Assembly: GCA_905221605.1 (NCBI GenBank)
Contig: CAJNDS010002424.1
Coordinates: 1,225,209 to 1,289,208 of the forward strand
DNA length: 64,000 bases
Direction of reading: 5' to 3'
Source: Symbiodinium natans
Lineage: Eukaryota > Sar > Dinophyceae > Suessiales > Symbiodiniaceae
Under the pieces are notes generated by a model, which made no database searches, had not been told where the DNA came from, and was given only the letters and a program-made list of their open reading frames with translations. Below are positions 27,104-36,774 of the stretch, piece by piece. Position 1 is the stretch's first letter. Each line of letters begins with the position of its first letter. The translations under genes and the position numbers were made by a program.

Positions 27104-27623
27104 AAGGGCTGCATGCCGGATTTGGGTTGGTTTCTTTGGGGAACATTGCCGCGAAACGCCGAAGCTGCCACAACATGAGCTGGGCCCAGCGCGGTTCCAT
27201 GTGCACCTGAATGCACTGCGTGGATGAGAGCCAGTTGGGGTCAAGCTGGGCACGATTCGGGCCATGGAACCCCAGAAAATTGAACACTGGCTGTAGAGCA
27301 TCTGTCACCAAGACTGTCAAAGGTAAAGGTGCCGGCAGTTGACAAACACATCTTCATGAATCATGCTACGTACATGTAATGCTCATGGCGCTTATGTTTA
27401 TTCCAAGCATTATCAACGCTGTCCGTACTTGCTACCGCAGTACGTCGTAGGTTGCCTCAAGCACCGTCCTCGCTTCGCATAGGTTCGGCCAGGGCTCCTG
27501 TCTGAAATCATGCTGGCGCCCTCCCGACACTCGATGCGCTCTTCTGTCCGAGAGCCTCCAGTCGTGGGCCACGCGAGTCGGAGGAGCTCCACCATACACT
27601 CCAGATGCTGGGGCCGAACTCAT
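27104..27623 (-). CDS. minus-strand gene piece, two exons, hypothetical
   Basis: On the minus strand an upstream exon (about 27623-27438) reads VAHDWRLSDRRAHRVSGGRQ then HDFRQEPWPNLCEARTVLEA, TYDVLR and meets GTAGCAAG, a good GT donor. A second exon (about 27296-27104) after CTACAG reads PVFNFLGFHGPNRAQLDPNW then LSSTQCIQVHMEPRWAQLML up to a stop after ACSPLS. The opposite strand has no comparable frame. I did not recognise the family. The exact phase of the join was not proven. Confidence 0.42.
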
Positions 27624-27654
27624 GTGGACAGAGAGAAGTTTAAACCAAGGCCCT

Positions 27655-28070
27655 AAAAACCCTAAACCCTAAACCCTAAACCCTAAACCCTAAACCCTAA
27701 CCCTAACCCTTGTAAACCCTCAAGGACTTGAAGTGGTGAGCCCCCCACACCTCAGGGGTTCGCTGCAAGCTGGGCCCTGCACTCTCGAACCCTAAACCCT
27801 AAACCCTAAACCCTAAACCCTAAACCCTAAACCCTAAACCCTACACCCTGAACCCTGAACCCTGAACCCTGAACCCTGAACCCTGAACCCTGAACCCTAA
27901 ACCCGAACCCTAAACCCTACCTGGGACCCTCTCTACCTCCTGCGTGATGGGTTATACCTAGAAATGAAGGGTAGCTACCACTAAAACTGTAGGTAAATAG
28001 CATCCCTAAACCCTATTCCCTAAACCCTAAACCCTAAACCCTAAACCCTAAACCCTAAACCCTAACCCTA
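27655..28070. repeat. clustered telomeric arrays with CCCTGAA block
   Basis: CCCTAAA arrays at 27657-27705, 27788-27842 and 28018-28065, with eight consecutive CCCTGAA units (27843-27900). Short unique inserts lie between. Confidence 0.9.
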
Positions 28071-28071
28071 G

Positions 28072-28166
28072 GATCGCGCAGTTTCGACACCGCGACGATC
28101 TCCCGGCATTCGACCACGCTGACCAAATCCGAGGATGACGATCTCGTGGTGATGCCCGGCCGTCCA
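28072..28166 (+). CDS. exon-like island, hypothetical
   Basis: After CCCTAG|G the frame reads SRSFDTATISRHSTTLTKSE then DDDLVVMPGRP. Serine/threonine-rich then acidic; family unknown. Confidence 0.42.
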
Positions 28167-28264
28167 AAACCCTAAGCCCTAAGCCCTAAACCCTAAACCC
28201 TAAACTCTGGGAGGGGTGCCGGGGTCAGAATCTGAAGAGTCTGAAGGGTGTCTAGACTTGTGAT

Positions 28265-28785
28265 GGCCTCTACCCACACGAAAAGGGTTTCCTGTCCAAT
28301 ATTCAACAAACAAAAAAATCCCAACAAAATCACCGGAAAACCCAAAAAGAAACAGAAACACAGACTCAGAGGAAAAACAAAGCCTAATCAACAACAAATC
28401 AAATTTAACAAACAAAAATCGTCAAGCACCAATCAGAGAATAATCAACCTCCGAAAATCTTATAAAAATCAAAAAATAGTCAGAAATCAATCAAAAACAA
28501 TCAAACAGTAATCAGAAAACCATCAATGCCCGAAAAACTCCCACAAGAATCAAAGAACTCACAAAATGATCAAAAAAACTATCAACAACTAATCAAAAAA
28601 ACAATCAGCCACACCCCGGCCCCAGGCTCCGATTTCGTTCTTGGTTTCTTATTTGATTTTTTCTGCGGATTCGGCAGGTTCTGAGTTCATTATTTTGGGC
28701 TAGCATTTTTTGGTTTTTGTTTGATTTTAATTTTATTTTGCTTTTGAGTAAGCCCACAAAAACCTTTTCGTGTGGGTAGGAGAGG
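28265..28785. mobile_element. A-rich ~0.5 kb terminal-inverted-repeat element
   Basis: CCTCTACCCACACGAAAAGG at the left and CCTTTTCGTGTGGGTAGGAG at the right are inverted ends about 500 bp apart. The interior is strikingly A-rich on the plus strand (28300-28610, with recurring AATCAA units), then T-rich (28640-28745), so the whole may fold as a long imperfect hairpin. No credible protein. Composition is unlike anything else in the window, suggesting a recent arrival. Confidence 0.75.
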
Positions 28786-29267
28786 TCCGGTGGGCTCTTT
28801 CGTTTCAGGCTGTAGGCTCTGCCGCTCTGATTTTAGTGCATGGCTGTATGCCTGCGATCAGGCTGTTGGACTACGCAGGCAAAGACCATTGTCTTTCCAT
28901 TTTGTCCATACATATCCACTTGACAAGCGCTGGGCTTAAGACTATTCAAGTTGCTCGCAAATATCTCTTTTCGGCGATGAAACTGATGAAAGCGCACACA
29001 GTTCTTCGTACGCCCCCTTCTTTCGCTCACGGATGTAAAAAGAAAAGGTATGAAGCCTGAAGGAAAGCCAGCGAAACGACCAAGGAGCTGATCCTCCCCC
29101 ACAAACAGTGGCCCTCCTCGCCTTACCAGGAAAGCCGATAAACGCATGTTTTTAGGGGGGGATCGGTCGGCGCATCAAGACAATCTACTCAAGCCCCCCC
29201 CCCTCCCCCCCCCCCCGTAAGTCACCCTTTAGAGGGTTTTGGTTTAGGGGTTAAGCATACAGGTCCT
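28786..29267. other. 5' flank of CHASE copy 2; no firm gene
   Basis: Overlapping plus (to 29060) and minus (28833-29147) frames show no recognised motif. A C-rich run lies at 29191-29216. An upstream exon of the CHASE gene could be here. Confidence 0.35.
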
Positions 29268-30614
29268 ATGGGTTGGGTTTGGGGCTTTGGTAGCTTAAGG
29301 TTTTTTGCTGTACTGAATCCCAATGCCCAATGCACCGCGAGGCACTCGACCGAGTCGTCTGGCCTGCCAGTTCACGCACTGGCTTCTGTCACTTCTCAGC
29401 CGAAGCGGCAGATTCCCTTGTGGATGCGGTGGCGTAAGTTCTGGGGTGTGCTCACGATCATCATCGCGATTGTCGGCGTCAGCATTTACAACCTGAATGC
29501 CTCGGACGCTTCCCTGCTGCGAAATGCACGCCAGTCTGTCAACTACCTTGCGGAAAGGCAGGCTGCCGACATCACCCGTCAACTGCGTACATCTGTCAGC
29601 AGCCTTCAAGCACTTGATGGAATTCTACAGATCGATCGGTGCAGCTCGGGCATCGCAGACTTTGATAGACTGGCAATGACCCTAATCGACACTTACAAGG
29701 GCATCTCCAATTTGCAGTTAGCACCCTTTGGAACACTCCAGCACATCTATCCTTTGGTGGATTCAACCCAAGACAATCGCGGTGCATTGGGACTCGCACT
29801 TCTGCTGGAGCCAGCCCGCGCTAGTTTTGCACTCGCTTCCATAAAGGCAAGAACCACCCAGGTAAGCGGGCCGCTGCGGCTCGTGCAAGGCGGGGTAGCT
29901 GCGATTGCACAGCGGCCCATTTTCTCGCGCTTCGCTCCGAAGTACTTGCCGGACGAGTGGTTCCTCGATATGGACGGGGTGAACCACAGCAGAATCTGCT
30001 CCATACCCGAGACACGCGACGAAGTGGAGTGCTCGTTTCCTGGTCCCCCGGATCCGACTGGCGATCCCACATATTTCTGGGGCTTTGTCATCATGCTGAC
30101 TCGCATCGAAGACTTCCTTGCTACAACGTCACTGGCGTCACTGGAGAGGGAAGGAGAAGGAAGCGTTGCCGGTATCTCCCGGTTTGCCTATGAGCTCTCG
30201 GATCCAAGCCCACACCCTTCACTGGCAGACGTGGGCGGCATATGGCAGCGCTCCTCGAACACGGACGCGCTGAGCGACTCTGTCATCGTGGACGTGGCCG
30301 TGGAAGAGTTCGGGTTTCGCTGGATCCTCAAGGTCGCACCAATGGAGGGGTGGCGAAGTCATAGTTGGGTAGCATTTTTTACATGCTTAGTAAGAGAACT
30401 TAAAACCCAATAAGGAGTAGAAGCTTAAAGTTCTTTATATATTCTCCCAACCATGAACTATAGGTGGCCGGTGGTGTCGGAAGATTTCTGGAGGCAGCTC
30501 CTCTTGGTATTGCCTCTTACAGCGATGCTGGGTGTGCTTCTCGGTGTCTACATCATCTTCGCCCTGCGGAAGGAGGCGATGAAGCTACAGGGCCTGGCAA
30601 GATACTGGGCTTGA
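29268..30614 (+). CDS. CHASE-domain membrane protein, copy 2 (two exons)
   Basis: Exons 29268-30349 and 30464-30614, about 410 residues, ATG 29268 (the true 5' end may lie in an unseen upstream exon because similarity to copy 1 begins only at RQIPLWMRWRKFWGV). Membrane segment at residues about 59-75, then a CHASE-like sensor domain (GPLRLVQGGVAAIA, YLPDEWFLDMDGVN, YFWGFVIMLTRIED, SVAGISRFAYELSD, FGFRWILKVAPMEGW), then a second membrane segment (LLLVLPLTAMLGVLLGVYII) and a short basic tail ending LARYWA-stop. CHASE domains normally sit outside the cell membrane and pass ligand signals to kinases or cyclases; none is attached here. The one intron (30350-30463, GT-AG) is a family B introner that copy 1 lacks; both introns of copy 1 are absent here. 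Sequence around NTDALSDSVIVDVAVEEFGF is identical between copies. Confidence 0.85.
30350..30463 (+). mobile_element. family B introner in CHASE copy 2 (GT-AG, TSD GTGG)
   Basis: The intron starts GTGGCGAAGTCATAGTTGGG and ends CCCAACCATGAACTATAG, followed by GTGG. Removing 114 bp restores EGWPVVSEDFW exactly as in copy 1. Ends are imperfect inverted repeats (TCATAGTTGGG / CCCAACCATGA). Confidence 0.92.
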
Positions 30615-30823
30615 AAGAAGGAGGCTTTTTCTCGTTGTTCTTGATTCTGCTGGGTTTGGGGGCTTTGTGCGTGCTCCAGAGACGTTGAAATGGAGCAAAG
30701 CTTGGGTGTTAAACTCTGCATTCTTGACAGCTCATACAGTAATGATATCGTGGATTTTGAGAGCATAATGTTTGTACTGATTCCGATCTTCCTAAGCCGT
30801 GATCCTGTAATGCAGAGCTCCAG

Positions 30824-33800
30824 GATACCTCAAAGAGCAGAAGGTCTTGGCCATCGAAAGTGCTGTGCACAACTTGAACACCTTTCAGTGCTCGATGCAG
30901 CTGGGTTCAGGAGTAAGGATTCAGGAACAAGTCCAAGCTTGCAACGGTTTGAGAAGGTTCCGTTTGCTCCCGACTGGAGGGTTCATTTGGCTAAATGCAA
31001 GTACGCTTGCATGAGCATTCAGGGGCTCAGAGCGAGAAAAGTTGTGAGACAAGCATACTTCGGCCCAACGCTAAACCAGGTCGACCGGTTCTGCCCGGCC
31101 CGAGAATCTACCCCAAATCACGGGCCCCGAATCCCCATAAACATGAAGCCCTCAACCCTTAAACCCTAAACCCAACAACTCGAAGCCCCAGACCTTAAAC
31201 CCCATAAACCCTAAGCCCGAAACCCATAAACCCTAAAACTCTAAAACCCTCAACCCTCAACCCTGAACCCTAAACCCTAAACCCTAAGCCCTAAACCCTA
31301 AACCCTAAACCCTACTATTCGGAAGACGGGGTTGCTCGGAGTCCACACTGGCAGCTTTGGATGCTTACAGGTTTGGTTTCGCGGGCTACCCATTGGCCTC
31401 GATTAGGGTTTACGGTTTAGGGTTTAGGGTTTAGGGTTTAGGGTTTAGGGTTTAGGGTTTAGGGTTTAGGGTTTAGGGTTTAGGGCTCAGGGTTTAGGGC
31501 TTAGGGCTTAGGGCTTAGGGCTTATAGGGCTTAGGGCTTAGGGCTTAGGGCTTAGGGTTTAGGGTTTAGGGTTTAGGGTTTAGGGTTTAGGGTTTAGGGT
31601 TTAGGGTTTAGGGTTTAGGGTTTAGGGTTCGAAGCAAAGGGCTCCTGATCATCCGACGCGGCTAATTCTCAAGGCCCCCTCATTACATTGTCATAGTTGG
31701 GTAACATTTTACATTCTTGAGGGTACTTAAACCCAATAAGGAATATAAATTTAGATTTTTAAGACTATCCCAACCATGAACTAGATTAGTCAACTTGCAA
31801 AAGCCTCAACCCTGCAAGCGCCCCCTAAGCGCTAAACTCTACTCATACATTTATTGAGGTGTATGTTCAGGAGCCTTAGAATCCAAAGTGTCATGATGAC
31901 TAAATGCTGTCACTAGCTTGTCGGGCTTCTTTTGAACATTCTCCTGAAGCAATTCCTAGTGAGAGCCAATCCCCAAACCCTAAACCCTAAACCCTAAACC
32001 CTAAACCCTAAACCCTAAACCAGGTATCTCGTGGAGCTGGGCGACTTCTTGGAGATGGGTGGGCTGGTCTGCCACGAAGACGCGCGGGATGCCAAGAAGC
32101 TTTGTTGCTTTGATCGCCCGGCCGCTCGCTCGCCTGCTAGTACTTCTTCATTCTCTAAGCATTTGAGAAGCCCTGAACCCTAAACCCTAAAGCTCGCTAA
32201 GCCCAAAACCCCCCACCCCCCAAACCCCCCAAACCCCCAAAGCCCCAAACCCCCAAACCCCCCAAAGCCCCCAAACCCCCAAAAACCCCCAAACCCCCAA
32301 ACCCCAAAACCGCAAACCCCCAAACCCCCCAAACCCCCCCAAGAACCCTAAACCCCCAAACGCCCCAAACCCCGCCCCCCCCAACCCCCCAACCCCCCCC
32401 CCAACCCCCCAAACCCCCCAAACCCCCAAAACCCCCCAAATCCCGTTTTTCCTAACCGCCCAGGGGGGGGCTGGGGTGGGGGAGTGGGAGAAGTCTAAAG
32501 TTTAGGGTTTAGAGTTCAAAGTTTAGGGGGGGTCTACTTGTCAAAGAGGGCTCATGAAAAGGAGACTTCATGGGCTCTTGGCGTGTGCCCTTCTTGGTGC
32601 CTTACTGTGATTTTCTCATCCTAACCCCTCTGTGACATGGGTAGTCTTGATTTAGAGAACTACCCAGATTTAGAATGTAAGCCACCCCATAGCGCATTAC
32701 AAGCCCCAACCGCCCCCCCCCTAAACCCTATAAACCTTAAACCCTAAACTCTAAACCCTAAACCCTAAACCCTAAACTCGAAACCGCGTACTATAGGAAG
32801 ATGTCGTGGACATCGCTCAGCTTTCTGGCGTGGTCTTCATCAGCCATCAGTGGACTGGCTTCGACCACCCTGACCCCCTGAACGTTCACTACGAGGCCAT
32901 ACTTGTGGCCTGCCTTGCGACTGAGAGCCATAGGGTTTAGGGTTTAGGGTTTAGGGTGAGAACCCTTGCTGGGTTTTAGGTTTCGGGCTTACTTAGGGTA
33001 GGCAGGGCCTTTTGATCTTTGGGTCGTTCCATGGTCCCTTAATATGGGCCCTTCACAGGTGGGACCCCGGACCCCTTATATATCCCAAAACACACCCTAT
33101 AAGTCCCACTTCAGAACGGGACCATATTAAGGGACCATGCAACCACCCTTAGACTTGATACTAGTTGTGAGTTGTTGTGCTAACCCTCTGTTGTGGTTAA
33201 GAGGGCCTAAACCCTCAACCCTAAACCCTAAACCCTACTTCAACCTAGGTGGCCATCAGGGGCTTGCAGCAGGAGGGCCTAAAGTGCGGCTACATCTGGG
33301 CGGACTACATATCCATCCCTCAGGCGAACAGCTTCTTGTGTACCAGTGGCGCCCATTTTTGCCTTTGATTTTGGGGGGGGGGGGGGGGGTTCTAGGTTCC
33401 CTTAGAAAATGACCCTAAACCCTAAACCCTAAACCCTAAACCCTTATTAAAAGCTGGTTACTGGGGCCACCAAGGCTTCCAGCAGCAGGCAGCCATCAAC
33501 TCCTTGGCGGTGTCTTGGTAGCCCAGTGGTACCCTTTTCCCTTTTGCTTGGTTCAAGGTTCCCTTCTAAAGCAACCAACCCCCAAACAGGGCTACCCTAA
33601 ACCCTAAGCCCTAAGCCCTAAGCCCTTAGCCCTAATCTGGTTACTGGGCTACCCAGGTGTACGCCTCCGTGTGCTCGTCGCTGGTCTGCGTGGCTCCAAG
33701 GTGCAGACATGCAGACACTGGAGCCTTGGAAGCTGAGCGGTACCCTTCTTGCCCTTTTTTGGGTTATGGGTTCCCTTATACTTATATAATATATATATAT

Positions 33801-34766
33801 ATACATCTATATATATATACATAACTAACTAACTGACTAACTAACTAACTAGCTAACGAACACCAGAGCCTTGATAGCTGGGTGGTACCCTTTTGCCCTT
33901 TTTTGGGTTCGGGGTAGCGGTACCCTTTTGCCCTTTGTGGGGTTCTGGGTTCCCGTAGGAAAAAAAACTAACACCAAAAAGGATGTCCTTGTTGTGATAT
34001 GGTGACTGGGCTACCCAGGTGCGGAGCTCAACATGCACACGTACTGCGCCCGGGGATGGTGTAGGCTCGAAGTTCTTGGCTTCAAGACTGGAACTTGCGA
34101 TACAGAGGACTTTGTCATAGAGAGATAACTTTTTACATGTTTAAGTGTACTTAAACTCAATACTGAAAAATTGCTTGTTAATACTATCTCAACCATGAAC
34201 TAGAGGAGAAGCAGCGGGCGGCATTTATTTGCGACGGGGACGAGCTTAGTCTCATCACCGACACGACGAGTGACCTCTCTGATGAGTTGATCCTCCACGT
34301 GCTAGGGGGCGCCTTAGATGCCCACTGGTACCACCCTTTTGCCCTTTTTGTGTTGGGGGTTCCTCCATGCTCATACCCAACACTCAACGACTACGTTTGT
34401 TTACCGGGCTACCAAGGCTCGTTCACCTGCTGCAACAGGAGCCATCCAGGGGGTGCGCTGTGTGACCGGCAGAAGATTCGGGATGTGCTGCTGGGCATCT
34501 ATTGGAGACTCTTGGCGATGAGGAGGGATGGTGACATGAACTGCGTGATCTGGTCAGACCGCATCCTACAGCTGGTGAGGACTGATCCTGAGAAGTACTT
34601 CCCCAGCCAAAGTTGGTATCGTTCAGATCGCATCGATGAGATGCAAGAGCATTTCGATGGGTATCTGCCGATCTTGCAAGTAATGTTTGAGAAGGACACT
34701 CGGCTAGAACACGAAGAGCGACTACCGGTGTTTGGCCGGAAAACGGCAAAAATGATGGCCATCTAA
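30824..34766 (+). CDS. TIR-like protein, copy B (at least 9 exons)
   Basis: Exons 30824-30917, 32024-32120, 32797-32904, 33249-33330, 33475-33509, 33657-33720, 34019-34107, 34206-34308 and 34417-34766, about 340 residues, all in frame. Motifs: LNTFQCSMQL, YLVELGDFLEMGGLVCHEDA, GVVFISHQWTGFDHPDP, CGYIWADYISIPQ, INSLAVYASV, ARGWCRLEVLGFKTGTCDTE, then LLGIYWRLLAMRRDG and HFDGYLPILQVMFEKDTRLE near the C terminus. Same architecture as copy A and the same position downstream of a CHASE gene. The fold assignment (TIR/HET-like) is inference from the SHQW, W-x-D-Y-x-SIPQ and RGWCR-E motifs. Compared with A, introns at 33331, 33721, 34108 and 34309 are unique to B, while 32905 and 33510 are shared. The first junction (30917/32024) and the N terminus are least certain. 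Confidence 0.82.
30918..32023 (+). other. long first intron of TIR-like B
   Basis: Proposed GA-AG intron. Contains unique sequence, CCCTAAA units (31155-31312), a long TTTAGGG array with a TTAGGGC block (31405-31630), a family B copy (31684-31785) and a final CCCTAAA array (31974-32018). A small unlisted exon near 31330-31400 cannot be excluded. Confidence 0.5.
31684..31785 (+). mobile_element. family B element inside an intron
   Basis: TTGTCATAGTTGGGTAACAT...ACTATCCCAACCATGAACTAG. Same family as in CHASE copy 2, here nested in a larger intron. Confidence 0.8.
32121..32796 (+). other. GC-AG intron of TIR-like B with CCCCAAAC array
   Basis: Joins DRP|EDVVDIAQLSG; copy A has its intron eight codons later. 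Inside is a CCCCCAAA/CCCCAAAC array (32195-32445) and a CCCTAAA array (32722-32778). A long Gly/Trp-rich frame on the minus strand across the array is an artefact of the repeat. Confidence 0.7.
32905..33248 (+). mobile_element. GT-AG intron carrying family G element (TSD GTGG)
   Basis: GTGGCCTGCC at the donor and GTGGCCATC after TTCAACCTAG: a GTGG duplication. Contains TTTAGGG units, a complete family G TIR element (33010-33148, ends CCATGGTCCCTTAATATGGG / ATATTAAGGGACCATG) and CCCTAAA units. Same codon as the copy A intron 9228-9457. Confidence 0.75.
33335..33474 (+). mobile_element. family A introner, GC-AG, TSD GCTT, absent from copy A
   Basis: CTTGTGTACCAGTGGCGCCC...GGTTACTGGGGCCACCAAG flanked by GCTT; splits ANS|FQQQ. 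Copy A reads NAFQQQAAINSL without a break. A poly-G run lies at 33373-33390 and CCCTAAA units near the 3' end. Confidence 0.9.
33514..33656 (+). mobile_element. family A introner, GT-AG, TSD GTGT, shared with copy A
   Basis: CTTGGTAGCCCAGTGGTACC...GGTTACTGGGCTACCCAG flanked by GTGT, identical site and duplication to 9685-9836. CCCTAAG units (33597-33635) occupy the 3' interior, where copy A has CCCTAAA units. Confidence 0.92.
33721..34018 (+). mobile_element. compound family A intron with AT and ACTA microsatellites
   Basis: Begins GAGCCTTGGAAGCTGAGCGG and ends GACTGGGCTACCCAG|GTGC. A second left end (CCAGAGCCTTGATAGCTGGG, about 33862) and a third GCGGTACCCTTTTGCCC (about 33918) follow an AT/ACTA tract (33785-33855). 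One right end serves the whole unit. Removal gives DTG|AELNMH, matching copy A, which has no intron here. Confidence 0.8.
34108..34205 (+). mobile_element. family B introner in TIR-like B (GA-AG)
   Basis: Left end CTTTGTCATAGAGAGATAAC, right end ATCTCAACCATGAACTAGAG. The flanking AGAGGA is present on both sides. Splicing as GACTTTG...TAGAG joins CDTE|EKQRA in frame. Copy A has no intron at this codon (DADEQVRA). Confidence 0.8.
34309..34416 (+). mobile_element. diverged family A introner (GC-AG)
   Basis: GCGCCTTAGATGCCCACTGG...TTTACCGGGCTACCAAG|GCTC. Left TIR has drifted, right TIR is intact. Removal restores VLGG|SFTCC; copy A reads VLGGTFTCC without an intron. Confidence 0.85.
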
Positions 34767-35222
34767 CCGTGCTTTCACGGATATGCAATCATTGCATATG
34801 TACATTTGTACGAGGGACTTGTGCGTCTGCAAAAGTAGACGTAGCTAACCGCACATTCGCATATCAGCAGCTTCAAGAAGCAGCCATACCGCCCATGTGG
34901 TCAGTTCTCAAACAAAATATGGCCCTCTGTATTTTGGCCAATGCACTCGGTATGTGATATGAGGCTCCGCAATGTAATGGGAATCCAGAAAGACACCGTG
35001 GTCCGGAGCACTGACCATGTTTTTCCTGCTTCCAGACTACTCCTGGTCCAGCCAACTGCCTTGCAGCACATCGCATGCGCAGCCTAATCATCCCGTGTCA
35101 CACACTGAAAGAGGCAGTCACTGGGCGTTCTTCCCAAGGGAGTGGCTTCACTCAGGTCAGCATGCGGAGCATAAGCTGTAAGCCTGAGAACAAGTTTCAT
35201 TTCTGGCCTTACGGCCATTCAG
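34767..35222. other. 3' flank of TIR-like B; no firm gene
   Basis: No repeats of the common families. 35110-35222 has an open frame (AVTGRSSQGSGFTQVSMRSI) running toward the next island but with uncertain frame. Confidence 0.35.
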
Positions 35223-35366
35223 GTTGACCCCCTTGTTCACGGCGACGCTCGCGACCCGAAGGTTAAAAACGAGAAACCCATTGGCTCAAATGCGTTGTGG
35301 GCGACCCATGATCCTCAACTGTTCAAAATTTCGGCTTCACCGTTCTCAGAGGGCCAAGCTGAGTAG
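35223..35366 (+). CDS. exon-like island ending in stop
   Basis: After CATTCAG|G the frame reads VDPLVHGDARDPKVKNEKPI then GSNALWATHDPQLFKISASP, FSEGQAE and TAG. An overlapping frame is also open, so this is not secure. Family unknown. Confidence 0.38.
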   Translation, partial: VDPLVHGDARDPKVKNEKPIGSNALWATHDPQLFKISASPFSEGQAE

Positions 35367-35596
35367 GTCCTGCGTCATGTGGCCTGATTTGGCATAACCT
35401 TTAAAGTTCTATGAGCCCATAAAGCCATATAGCCAAGACACCACTCGGAGTTCTTCCTCGTACTGTAGCAAGTTCTTGATGAGGGTTCAGGCTTTGAGGT
35501 TCAACCCCATAACCACAAATTCTCCCCGTGTCGTCAGTTCTTTCGACACTGGTGATCTTTTGTGGGGCTCTTAGGAGAACCCAAAAACATGACCAT

Positions 35597-35738
35597 CATT
35601 AGAGACTTGGTAGCGCAGTGGCATGAAAACCCCAAAAAAGGTACCTCATCATTAGAGACTTGGTAGCGCAGCGGCATAACCAACCCCGAAAAAGGTACCC
35701 TTATTATAATATGGTTGCTGGGCTCATTACTAGGAAAG
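35597..35738 (+). mobile_element. family A element with duplicated left end
   Basis: The segment CATTAGAGACTTGGTAGCGC plus AG[T/C]GGCAT occurs twice, 50 bp apart (about 35599 and 35649), followed by one right end GGTTGCTGGGCTCATTACTAG|GAAA. Probably a tandem duplication of the left part after insertion. Confidence 0.8.
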
Positions 35739-35848
35739 CTGGCTGCGTCGTGGACAGGAGAGAGCAGTGCATTTCGCCCAGCTGCCTGCAGAACTTCCAG
35801 TCCGGTGGCCGCTGGGTCCAAGTGACAGCGCAGGGTTGGTTTCGGGCC
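35739..35848 (+). CDS. exon-like island after a family A element
   Basis: The frame after CTAG|G reads KAGCVVDRREQCISPSCLQN then FQSGGRWVQVTAQGWFR, running into CCTAAACCC. Four cysteines. The position directly after an introner acceptor supports it being an exon; the upstream exon is not identified. Confidence 0.48.
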
Positions 35849-36657
35849 TAAACCCTAAACCCTCAACCCTAAGCCCTGAACCCTAAAACCTAAACCCTAA
35901 ACCGACCCCCGTTAACGGGAGTTCGGGGGGGAGAGGTGGGTGGGGGGGCTGGTCGTGGCCAAACCGTAAAAGCCCGAGCCCTAAGCCCCTAAATCCTGAA
36001 GGCTGAAGTGTATGGTTGTACGGTAGTGTTCAAGGCTTCAGCTTGTCTTGGGCGTCGCGGTTCTGTTTTCATGGATGTGGAAACAAAACTTTGCGGTAGG
36101 TTGTTTCAAGTCCGCGCACAGCGCGTAGAAGCATAGAGGCCGTAACACAGCCTTGTTTTGCCCACACGATCCCCCTCTCTCTCTCTACACACGTATAACA
36201 AACGAGATTACGACTTTCGGAGCTGCACAAACATGGACCCCTTTGTTAGCTTGTTCGGACATTCCCATTGACCCGATTTGCAGAGCCCCCCCAACCCCCC
36301 TCCCTGCCTCATCTGCACAAGGCTATGCAGTTGGCTGCAGTCTCCTAGAACAGGGGAGGTCCAGCCACTGGGCCAACGACTTAGGCTTTTGAGGGTTTAG
36401 GGTTTAAGTTTAGGGTTTAGGGTTTAGGGTTTAGGGAGGTCCTTGCCAGCGTAAACCTAGGCTCCAGAGCTTGGTGAATGCTCATGCTGCTGCGACAGAA
36501 AAGGCGCGTGGGCCTTTCTTCATTTTTTCAGTGCAACGATTCGTTGTATCACGCGTTCTTCTGTCGTAGCTCCGGCTTTCGCATGCCAGTGCCCTGAACC
36601 CATGCCGTTCTTGAACTCCTGAACCCTAAGCCCTAAACCCTAAACCCCTGAAAAACC
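35849..36657. other. repeats and weak frames
   Basis: CCCTAAA units (35850-35905), TTTAGGG units (36393-36437) and CCCTAAA (36622-36660). The frame at 36153-36392 has no features. Confidence 0.4.
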
Positions 36658-36774
36658 CTGCACCAAGAACATCTGCAGAACCGAGGCTATCCGCCGGGGC
36701 GAAACGCGCGCTACTCCTTCCCAGGGCCCTGCCCGCTCAGCGCGGAAGGGGCGAAGACGGAAGAGCGCCAGACT
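36658..36774 (+). CDS. exon-like island, hypothetical
   Basis: Frame LHQEHLQNRGYPPGRNARYS then FPGPCPLSAEGAKTEERQT; a second frame is basic-rich and also open. Could be an upstream exon of the gene at 37.9-40.4 kb. Confidence 0.4.

Noticed and set aside
29747-30106. Minus-strand frames opposite CHASE copy 2 (and 5870-6253 opposite copy 1)
   Set aside because: Lie entirely within exons conserved on the plus strand; no independent motif.
32187-32439. Two long minus-strand Gly/Trp/Leu-rich frames
   Set aside because: They are translations of the CCCCAAAC array inside the TIR-like B intron.
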